Origin: Nymphaea colorata
Taxonomy: Eukaryota; Streptophyta; Magnoliopsida; Nymphaeales; Nymphaeaceae
Length of the DNA stretch: 64,000 nucleotides
Direction of reading: 5' to 3'
NCBI RefSeq assembly: GCF_008831285.2
Contig: NC_045143.1
Location: 15,149,151-15,213,150, forward strand
Shown here: in pieces, positions 55,571 to 64,000 of the stretch
Layout: every line of letters begins with the position of its first letter
How positions within the stretch are numbered: the stretch's first letter is position 1
Position numbers and translations under genes: made by a program
The notes under the pieces: generated by a model
What the model was told of the DNA's origin: nothing
Databases searched by the model: none
What the model saw: only the letters and a program-made list of their open reading frames with translations

Positions 55571-56260
55571 ATGCAATACTTTAGAATCAGATGCACTTCC
55601 TTTCCAACCTGCGAGTACACAATGGAATCGCATGTTGAACACAACTACAGCCAACACATTTGGGGGAAGAACACTTTTCTATTTTGAAATCTTTGCTTGT
55701 TTTGATGCAGACACCCAGATATATGGGTGTCATCAATAGCTCCTATACAACCTTATGTATGAAACAAGATAATAGATGCTCATAAGATTGGCACAATAAG
55801 AAGTTAAAATGGAACAACTTACTTCAAAGTATGACATACATTGGATGTCAGATGCATTCTTTCCCCAAATGACAAAATCCCCCATAATTAGATTTACATA
55901 CTTGCTAATTATTTGTTCAAAATGTTGAAATGTATTTTGAACCATGCAATTGCACTTATTAAGACCAATAATTTGAAGAAATATTGCTACTTGTTCTTTT
56001 ACACAAATTTCATGAGCATCTTTTAATAGATTTCTACTTCTTAAATTATCACTTAACCTCATATAAGTCATTCTATCCATGTGTAGCAAGTCCAAAAAAT
56101 TCCTTAGGTGCCCATGAACGATGTTCTATACAAATAGGGTTCTAGCATCTCTAAATGGGTGAACAATTTACCTAGGATGGTTTACTTGTCTATTCCAATA
56201 GGAAAAAGATACAAATGTAAGTTCAGTCAAGAGCGTCATGATTTCTTCCTCATCATAATC
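55571..56260 (-). pseudogene. PIF/Harbinger transposase, N-terminal half
   Basis: The minus strand starts near 56260 with MDYDEEEIMTLL, continues past two stops through LDLLHMDRMTYMRLSDNL and EICVKEQVAIFLQIIGLNKC, then VQNTFQHFEQIISKYVN (55840-56095), the helix-turn-helix part of this transposase family. A 71-bp GT-AG intron (55752-55822) leads to GAIDDTHI, then after a frameshift RKVFFPQNVLAVVVFNMRFH and VLAGWKGSASDSKVLHFAI, the first half of the DDE nuclease. The text stops exactly at the hAT target duplication. Confidence 0.88.
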
Positions 56261-56291
56261 CATACCTATGAAACTATGTGGCCTATATTGG

Positions 56292-56296
<5 letters not shown>

Positions 56297-56358
<62 letters not shown>
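56297..56358. repeat. (TA)31 microsatellite
   Basis: A perfect run of 31 TA units. It lies upstream of the Harbinger transposase start and downstream of the MYB-like gene. Confidence 0.97.
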
Positions 56359-56361
<3 letters not shown>

Positions 56362-56830
56362 AAAAGGATCTACTTACAACATGTGAACTTATTGTACAAA
56401 CACATGCATTTGAAGCAACCCAGTAACACATGTATATAACACAAACAATTATAGAGATATGCAGTAGTATAACATATTCAATCGCTATAACATATGCATA
56501 TAATGTCAAACAACAACTATACCATATATTGAAACAAAAAATTCAAACACTTGCAGCTCACCTATGGATTTGTGGTTTTACAAATCAAACAAGTCACTCT
56601 CCTCTCAGGTTCAATGGATAGAAATGCAGTGGGCTTGTTTGGATCTTCTAAAGTGTCTGGCTTTCTCATACCGCCTCTCGTCTATCTCACCTGCTTTATG
56701 CATCTCTCGCAATATCTATGCACAAGTGTTAACTTGAGAAACCCTAAGAGAGTGTGAAATTGATTATACGTGTGTGACAATGTTATTCAACAACTGATAA
56801 TAACCTGTGCCAAAGCTTGCTCTATTTCTC

Positions 56831-57472
56831 TTACTTATTTTCGTTCTGGCTTGATGATCGAGAAGCTAGTTGAGGTGTTCGAGTATGAGCTTCTGGAGAC
56901 AGCAGAGGACTCTCACTATTTAACAATTCTGTGAAACTTGGATGCTCGTCAAAGTGCATCCCAAAGGATGTAGAGTTTATCCTAGACATTGAGGACAGTG
57001 GTTCATTATCCTCATCCATAAACATACAATTGCATGTATTATTAACATCTCCATTGGCATTTGAATTGCCATATACCTCGAGAGATTCTTCATATATCTC
57101 CAATACTTAGCAGCCCTGTATTTTCTTCTAGTAGGGTATTGCTGTAACATATTTTGTGGTTACATAATTGCAAATTTAACTAACACATACTTAAATATGA
57201 AACATGAAATCACTGTTCTACTAACCAGGATATATTCAGCCCACACATTGGGATCCATATCAATGCCTTTATTAGTAGGATCGCACTAGAACCCACAGGT
57301 CTTCAGAATTTCCTTACAATTTTGTAAAGTTGGTTTCACATATTTCAATTGAGGCCACCCCCTACTTCCATACGTGGTAGCTTGGCTGCTCAACTAAGAG
57401 GTTGGCTAATGTATCCATTCGTTCATCGGTCCCTAACAAACTCTCACCCTTTGATGGTCTGGAAGCTTCCAT
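56831..57472 (-). pseudogene. Harbinger MYB/SANT-like companion gene
   Basis: A start at 57472 reads MEASRPSKGESLLGTDERM. After a frameshift near 57380 the text GWPQLKYVKPTLQNCKEILK and CDPTNKGIDMDPNVWAEYIL is of the MYB/SANT-like family that accompanies plant PIF/Harbinger transposases. A GT-AG intron (57142-57225, 84 bp) follows. The last exon continues QQYPTRRKYRAAKY and, after a further frame change, EIYEESLEVYGNSNANGDVN to the stop at 56831. The proposed role in this family is nuclear import and DNA binding of the transposase. Confidence 0.72.
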
Positions 57473-57490
57473 GGTTGAAATAGAACAAGT

Positions 57491-59429
57491 ACTGCTTCAA
57501 AGTATGACAAGTACTATTATTTACTATAATAAACTAATGTCATACATTCAAAGCATATAAATAAAAAAGATAACAATGTTGACCTAACAAATACACAATG
57601 TCAACATAAATATTCTTAAGTCATTCAACATGCATGGTGTGATTAAATATGATAGCTACAAAGTGGACCAACAATAAAGCTTTGAGACATTAATATATGA
57701 GATGGATGACATTTTCAATTTCATTTTAAGCTATAGTAGACAAAATATAACCCATTCTCTACGGTCATGTTATGACTAGCTATTGGGAGGAAAATAACTA
57801 ATCAGAGCCATGTCTACCTCACAATGCCAACGTAGCCATTTTTTGCTAGAAAATGACCACATTTTTCTTAATCGGTATTGTGGGTTCCCAGCCATTTTCT
57901 GCTAAGTGCCTGTCTAGAAAATGCTAGATACAAGATTTTCTTTAAACAATTTTTTTCCTAGTTTCCAATGTACATTTGTGACCCAAGGGAGTATTATGCT
58001 GCAATAAGATGGCACTTTATTTTGTGTAATTGAAGGCATGTCAAAAAGGTTTTCCCTATTCCTTTTGTTTTGTTAAAATTCTTACATGAAAGGCCTTGTT
58101 TAAAACTACAGAGCAAAACTTGGGTCCTCAAAACCTGAGTTTTGTGCCATTATTTGATTGACTAGACATTCTTTATACATATAGAGAAGAAAACACCCTT
58201 GCATGTCTGATTCTTGTAGATGATCCTCGACTTTTGATCATCCAAGTGGTTTTTAACTTTAGTTGCCATCAACACTAGAACCACTAATTGTTGGTTGGTT
58301 ATGTAATTTAGCTCAATCTACAAGAAGTGAGTTTTATATTCAATAGTTTTCTACTTGAATTAGGACTTCAACCTGAAAAATTTTATCCCTTCTGTATCAC
58401 AACATCAAAATGCTCTAATTCATGATGTTTTCTCCTAAGCATGTTTGGATGCCTTCTCAGATGTTTCACTTTATTGGACCCAGGAACAAATTATTGCTTC
58501 ACATGATTAACAAAATCATTTGATTTTGATGTAGATTGTGAAACACCAGTCCCCTTGAAGTTGGACATGGAAGGCATTTTTTTGTGGATTTTTTCTGTAA
58601 TCCTGACTGCCTAAAGAATCAAGTCGGAGAGATGTCTGCACATGTTAAAGCCCTTCAAGTATAAAAATCTAGTATCTTAATCATCTGTATTTTCTTAATT
58701 CTCCCTTTCTATGCAAGTATGCTTCTGCTAGTTGTAGCATAGAATAGAAACCCAATTATTTGTGACAACTATTGGGACTGCAATTTCCTCGTACATTCAC
58801 AGTGGACTTAATTTTTTCTTTTGCCCTCAAAGGGTTTTGCATGTATGATGACCTCTACATTTTTCTAATGCTGCGATGAGTTTGTTTTTAATCTGATTAT
58901 AGAGGTTGTCATTACTATCATTGTTGCAAGAAAAATACATGTTAGATCAGAGTATGATGTGGTGATAAGCTTAAAGGCAAAAAACTGATCAAGAACTCAG
59001 CCGTAAACCACATCAACCCCACAACTGATGACGAACTACAAAATTCAATGTTGTCCACTAATCCCAAGATCAAACTAGCCCTGATTTTGACCTCAAAACA
59101 ACCAGAAGAGACAAATGAGGACCACTAAATAGCTCTTTAATATTACAGAATGTGAAGATAACCTCAACACCAGAATGACTAAAAAAGGAAGTCGGCAACA
59201 TCTATTTATACAACTATTGCATTCTTAGAAAGCTAAACACGAGACTCAAGCCAATATGATGGATTGCCTCACACCAGCCATCAGCCATGATATATAGTTA
59301 CACCAATAACAATTGGAAGAACCCAATATGCAGCCAAGAAGAAGAGCAAAAGAGTAGAAAAAAGAAAACATAAACAAGAAAAAGAGATGCAACACAAGGA
59401 GAGAGTGAGAGAGCGAGGGCACATACCTA
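57491..59429. other. Unassigned AT-rich region
   Basis: No gene or element is recognised with confidence. It may contain the right terminus of the Harbinger element, but I could not find an inverted copy of GGGCCTGTTTGAATGCC. Short stretches starting AAGGCCTTGTTTAAAAC (58088) and GCATGTTTGGATGCC (58440) resemble transposon ends in the same orientation as 46897 and are not called. Confidence 0.4.
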
Positions 59430-59604
59430 CGAGAAACATGTTTCTCTGCTGTAGAGAATGAAGATAGTGAGGATGATGTTGTGATCCTGCACACCTACTA
59501 CTAGATAAAAGTGGTTGAGGAGAAGAAGAAACGATGAGACCAATAATGGAAAGAAAAGCAGCTTTAACCCTAACGGGTAGAAAAAATTCCATACTTTGGG
59601 TCAA
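59430..59604 (-). other. Possible first exon of unknown gene or captured fragment
   Basis: The minus strand opens with MTQSMEFFLPVRVKAAFLSI, continues Ser-rich (LIVSSSPQPLLSSSRC) and reaches a possible splice donor (CTCGTAG then GTATGTG, near 59428). Composition resembles an organelle targeting peptide. No following exon was found, so this is speculative. Confidence 0.2.
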
Positions 59605-60214
59605 TCAACCTTGGATTTTTGACCCGCATATGATGGGTGAAGGACAACATTTAAAAACCCAAACAATTGTCTGTGATCTACAATAAAATTCAAGGCAATC
59701 AAACAGTTGCTAATAGTCAAGTAATTGAGCATTGATGCCCCAACAAACACATTGTTCCATCGCCATCCAAAAACCTGCAACACACTCCCAAGCTACTACT
59801 CACCCATTAACCAAACTCATATTGATTGTTAGTCTTTCTATACCTCAAAATCCTTTTATCTATATGCATAAGAAGAAACTCTCTATGCTCTTTAACACCC
59901 TCCAAATGTCGAAGTCAATCTCACCTATTAGAATAGAGGTGGACATTCTCATCTTCCCCACTAAGCTTATTCAGGTTCCATTTGAGCAGCTCATTCTTTG
60001 CTTCATCCATAACTGAGCCTTCTTGCCTCCATTCCCACACCTATTCCTAATCATTTTTCCTTCTATGTACCTACATCACCTCCTTCCTTTCCTTATTCAC
60101 TAACCTCACCACATAAATACAATGCTCCCCTATCAATGTACTCATACTCTATTTATATCATATACATAATTGCAACCAAATTTGAACAGCCTCTTTATTT
60201 GAGTCCTCTCAATC
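59605..60214. other. Unassigned, probably LINE-B 3' region
   Basis: It lies downstream, in minus-strand sense, of the last recognisable LINE-B coding text. No poly(A) (as T run on plus) or target duplication was found, so the LINE end is not placed. Confidence 0.35.
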
Positions 60215-60760
60215 CATGGCAAGGAAAGAATTCTTGCAAGACCTTCATACTAGCCAAGAAAGTTTGAGCATCGTCATAGCACCATTTGTCATGAACCACT
60301 TGATTCCTGGCCCACCAGATTTTCCAGCAAACAATATAGAAGACTACACTCTAACACCTCAGCTGCCATTTTAGTTTACATTTAGTACTGTTCCAGATCT
60401 ACCACTCCAAGCTAGTTTCCTACGAGGGCATTCTCATCCTTCTAACCAGCTCTGCACCATCCTCTAGACCTCCTAAGCTAATTGGCACCTGAAAAATAGG
60501 TAATGGTTGCTCCCTTCTGCTTTCCTGCATAAGATGCAAATACTTAACATAGCTATCCCTTCTTTCTAAATCGGTCGTGGATGGGAAGCCTTCTAGCACT
60601 GGCAATATATACAAACCACTGAGCCCTTGTAGGAATTTTACATTTCCAAGTACCTTTCCTCCAATTTTCTTCTTCATCCATATCCTATCTTTTGTATTAG
60701 AGAGGGTCACTGCTCCTAGAATACAGAACCTCTTGATTAACCTATGCATTCAATATACAC
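60215..60760 (-). pseudogene. LINE-B ORF2 C-terminus
   Basis: The open part (60420-60749) reads KIGGKVLGNVKFLQGLSGLY and LPVLEGFPSTTDLERRDSYV. After a stop, VCWKIWWARNQVVHDKWCYD near 60290-60350 resembles the segment after the zf-RVT domain of plant LINEs. Similarity is weaker than in the endonuclease and RT parts. Confidence 0.6.
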
Positions 60761-62456
60761 TTAGACAAGCTTTGGTTAATGTTCATCTCCAATACAGCTG
60801 GTTTTACATTAAAAATATGATAGACCCTACTAGCTAAGAGAGTCTGATTCTACTTCCTCAGCTTTTTAATTCATACACTCCTACATCCTTTAGACTACAA
60901 ACTACGAAGGCCCTTCCAAGATATGAAGTGCATCTTTCAGTTGACTTTTGGCTCATTTGCTCACATAAGTCTCATCAGACACCTCTCTAAATGCCTTAAG
61001 ATGGCAGTAGAGAACTTTAGAAAAACATCTCATATATTGTAATTAAGGTAAGATTATGTTTAATTACCAAAATATGAAAGTTGACGTACCTTCTAGCTAC
61101 TCAATTTCTTTTTCATTCTATCCATCAAAGGTCTACACATACTTTCTACCAAGCTTTCAGCAAACAAAGGGAGACCCATGTTCAAAGTTAGAAGATTGAT
61201 GTAATTCCATTCGAGAATGAATGCTAGCCTCTTGCCCTTTCCTTTTGAACATTAATGGGAAAGATCATCGATTTATCTTTATTAACCTTAAAACTTGAAC
61301 TCTTCTTGATAAATGGCCTGATCCGTTCTGATAGATCGAATTAGATAGTGTTCCATGGAGGGAAGAATGATTTTTTGTGTCCATAAGAAAGAGAAATGGT
61401 TCGAGTCTACATCATACGTAGAGCACCCAAGCATTTTTTGGGCCAGCTCTGACCATCCAGTTCGGTAAGAAATCTTTTGATGCTCCTAGCTGCAATAACT
61501 AAATTTCAACTGAATTACATAACATCATCTGCAAACATCAAGTTGTCTACCTCTATTTGATGAATTGGATACCTCGAAACCATGACCTTACGACCTGAAA
61601 TTTCTCATCTATAGCCCCTTGTAACATCTTCCATAACTAAGATAAATAAATAAGGGGATAGATGGTCTTCCTCCTTATGTCTATACTACCATTAAATCAT
61701 TTCCCTTCAACACCATTTATCAAAATAAAGTAGGAGGATGTCCTCATGCAAACCATCTCTGTCTCCACCCACAACGCATCAAAACCAAAGCTGAACATGC
61801 AATTCTCTAGAAAATCTAGGATACCCGATCATTTGATTTAGAGATGTCTATTTTCAACAAACACCTTCTTACTTATGACTATTGAATCAATCAATAAATT
61901 TTTGCACCAGAAGATAAATTATGAATGATTTGCCTCATCAATTATCCTCTCAAACACATGCATTGCATCTCAACATCATTATCTTTCTAATAATCTTATA
62001 TAAGCTATTGCATAGAGCAATAGGTCTATATTCTTTAATCTTAATGTCATCTTTGTGCTTCGAAAGTAACATTAAGTTGCTGCATTTTGCACTTTTCACT
62101 CTGATTTGAAAAAGAAGACCACTATATTGTCAGAGAGCACCCACGGTTTCCCATATTATCTAAAAAAAATATTTGGAAAATCCATTAGGTCCTATAACAC
62201 TATCCTTGTCAAGTCTAAAGACATCCTACTAGACCTCCTCATTGGAGATTTCCGCAAGACTATGGTTCACACTTGCTTCCACCCTAACTCCCATTTCAGT
62301 AGCTGCAAAAGTTGCCCACTTGCCTCTTCCTTATTCATGAAGGCCTCAAAGTACTCTAAAGCAGAAACCTTGATATCCTCTTCCCTTTCATAACAAAAAC
62401 TTCCTACTATCAACTTCTCCACCCTACTCCTGGACTCTGTTTTCTTTGCAATCATC
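60761..62456 (-). pseudogene. LINE-B reverse transcriptase
   Basis: The segment before RT reads EREEDIKVSALEYFEAFMNK (62267-62400). RT motif A reads LLKIDISKSNDRVS (61819-61860). PLIYLS with LWKMLQGA then leads to the catalytic motif FADD (61524-61535), where the metal-binding Asp pair is intact. Motifs are separated by many stops and frame changes, so only their order and spacing identify the domain. Confidence 0.83.
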
Positions 62457-62859
62457 TGGAAGTGATTTGTATTTTTGTCACCATCGGATATTCATTCCAC
62501 CTTCGCCTTATTTCTTCAATAAATTTCTTTTAGGTAGAGAATATATTGAAGCTCCTGTCTCACTTCCATCTCCTTGTTTGTATATGCCAGATCACCCCTT
62601 TCAACTCATTGTTGAATTTCATCTAGCTCCCTCATTAAATTTTGAGTTCCTTTACCTATATTCTGAAATGATTCCTTATTCCATGGCCTTAGTATTTTTT
62701 TGATCTCCTTCAATTTACATTGGATATCAATTATAGGGCAACCATCTCAGTGTCTATTCCATTTCTGATCAACAATCTCCCTTGATTCATTGACTTCATT
62801 CCATGGTTTCAAAAATCTAAACCTACTACTACCTTTTCTCATGTCCATCTTCGTTAGAA

Positions 62860-63560
62860 ACTAAGCCACAACGCCTTGTAGTCAGAGGAGGGTCAGGCTA
62901 TTGCCTTCGAAGCACATCTACAATCACATAACATCTCCATATTACTGCTCACCAGGGCCCAGTCAATCTTGCAGTAAACCAGACATTTCGTGCTCCACCT
63001 ATTAGACCTTGTAAATTGAAATTTAGGATCTTTGATTTTCACTAGACCACAAGCATTGATAAAATCCTTAAAATCCCCACACGATTGGTTATTAGGAATC
63101 ATCCCTGATTTGTTGTGAGCACTACTCATGGCATTGAAGTCTTATATGCAACTTTGACCCCCTGATATCTACTTAGCTCATCTTCAAGTGTCTAGAAATA
63201 GGCTCTCCTCTCCCAGATATCGTTTGGCATGTAAGTACCCACTACTAAGTGATCTCCTAATTCAAATTTTTATTGAAAAATCTACCAATCATCCAATGTA
63301 TAGACATAGTCTATTATTTAAGTCTAACCTTATTTAGATAACACAAGCAACCAATTCTTGTGATCTAACCATTTCAATCTACATCCGACACCACCTGCAA
63401 ATTCTTCAACCTTGTTGTTGTACAATTAATCACAAATCCATTGACCATTGCATCCACCAAGAAGTATATATATGGTTTAATATTTTCCACAAGGGTGATT
63501 ACAACAATTCTGTATGCCACCGCCACCACCCCCTTGACATTTCAATTGAGTATGCCCATT
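62860..63560 (-). pseudogene. LINE-B endonuclease domain
   Basis: Endonuclease/exonuclease/phosphatase-type domain of ORF2. The segment VGTYMPNDIWERRAYF then TLEDELSRYQG (63150-63240) is followed by an open part (62893-63129) with SCGDFKDFINACGLVKIKDP, FQFTRSNRWSTKCLVYCKID and WALVSSNMEM, matching the usual end of the L1 endonuclease. Several stops interrupt the first half. This enzyme nicks target DNA in the L1 family. Confidence 0.82.
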
Positions 63561-63803
63561 TGTCCTTCATCTCACAACTATCTTTTTGAGCCATAGAATT
63601 CTCTTTATTGTCTACCTCTGCAGCTACTACATCTTCCTCTCTTACTATACCTTCACATAACATCTCTTCCCTCCTTTGATTTTTCTACTTTTTCTATGTA
63701 GATACTACCGTCCCTTTAATCCATAGAGTTGGAGTTCATGATACTAAGAGGGTCTCTAGTGTACGATGGTCCTCTCTTCTCCACTGTTTTTTCTTTATCC
63801 AAC

Positions 63804-63995
63804 TTACTCTTTCTCTCCCTTCCCTTTGCCTTGATCTTTCACTAGTCCATTCTCATGAAATTTGGCCATGAAGGTAAATCTAGACTGAACAGCCTCATCA
63901 CTTCCATCCCCCAAATCAGCTAAACCACTGAAAGAGTTATAGCAAGCTTTAAGAGAAGAGATCTTACCTAGTTCCTTCCTCTTCCTGTCCCTCAC
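63804..63995 (-). pseudogene. LINE-B ORF1 C-terminal end (partial)
   Basis: A 63-codon open stretch reads KACYNSFSGLADLGDGSDEA, resembling the NxFxxLADLxDG segment near the ORF1 end of plant L1 elements, then a Lys- and Gly-rich tail. The rest of ORF1 would lie beyond the right edge. The match rests on a short motif, so confidence is limited. Confidence 0.5.
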
Positions 63996-64000
63996 TTGAA

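Larger units (their letters stand above)
48115..57490 (-). mobile_element. PIF/Harbinger transposon, interrupted by a hAT element
   Basis: This is a minus-strand pair of genes: a DDE_Tnp_4 (PIF/Harbinger) transposase split by the hAT insertion at 49016-55562, and upstream a MYB/SANT-like gene, the two-gene set of plant PIF/Harbinger elements. Both genes are decayed. The limits given are those of recognisable coding sequence. Terminal inverted repeats could not be fixed on the right, and the left end may be at 46897 or nearer. Confidence 0.82.
60215..64000 (-). mobile_element. LINE-B: L1-type LINE, decayed, runs off the window
   Basis: Minus-strand order from the right edge is the end of ORF1, the ORF2 endonuclease, the reverse transcriptase and a C-terminal zf-RVT region, the structure of plant L1-type non-LTR elements. 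No LTRs are present. Every part contains stops and frameshifts. The 5' end lies beyond position 64000. It is on the opposite strand to LINE-A and overlaps it only in the C-terminal part of ORF2, so the two cannot be compared in detail here. Confidence 0.87.

Noticed and set aside
56159-56509. Open frames with long Ile-Tyr repeats
   Set aside because: They are translations of the (TA)31 microsatellite. Only the MDYDEEEIMTLL part on the minus strand belongs to the Harbinger transposase.
58088-58460. Harbinger right terminus
   Set aside because: The GGCCTTGTTT and GTTTGGATGCC words are in the same orientation as the left end, not inverted.

Overview
This window looks like plant nuclear DNA, almost certainly from a flowering plant. 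It is AT-rich, and nearly everything recognisable is a plant-type transposable element: Ty1/copia and Ty3/gypsy LTR retrotransposons primed by initiator Met-tRNA, L1-type LINEs with a DUF4283-like ORF1, a hAT transposon, a PIF/Harbinger transposon and small MITE-like repeats. I cannot name the species. I found no bacterial, organellar, rRNA, CRISPR or intact host protein-coding gene. Every element coding region carries stops, frameshifts or deletions.

Layout. 1-1961 is unassigned AT-rich DNA with one perfect 45-bp tandem duplication. 1967-7028 is Copia-1 (minus), flanked by TATCA target duplications, with 335-bp LTRs differing at 2 positions but a dead pol. 7988-14894 is Copia-2 (minus), flanked by TGCCT, with 400-bp LTRs about 2% apart. 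It has an unusual 1.9-kb GC-rich leader and a primer site complementary to the anticodon arm of tRNA-iMet rather than its 3' end. 16941-20732 is a decayed 3.8-kb LTR plus primer site (minus), related to the long-LTR gypsy family further right. 20738-26299 holds unassigned DNA and MITE-like repeats, one a 334-bp hAT-type MITE with 8-bp target duplications.

26300-45470 is a nest at least three layers deep. An L1-type LINE (ORF1 start near 26563, remainder after 43953) is interrupted by Copia-3 (LTR end and primer site at 27138-27159, body and 3' LTR at 39192-43953). Copia-3 is interrupted in its 5' leader by an 11.4-kb Ty3/gypsy chromovirus-like element (27795-39191, exact GTACT duplication). 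46897-57490 is a second nest: a 6.5-kb hAT transposon (49016-55562, plus) sits inside the transposase gene of a PIF/Harbinger element (minus), which also has a MYB/SANT-like companion gene. 60215-64000 is a second decayed L1-type LINE (minus) that runs off the right edge.

How the parts relate. These are self-propagating elements rather than a co-operating pathway. The useful information is order of insertion, which elements moved recently despite dead enzymes (Copia-1), and unusual cis-signals: the half-tRNA primer site and 21-bp phased array of Copia-2, and the hairpin array in the gypsy LTRs. LTR comparisons were made by eye, so percentages are approximate except where the count of differences is given.
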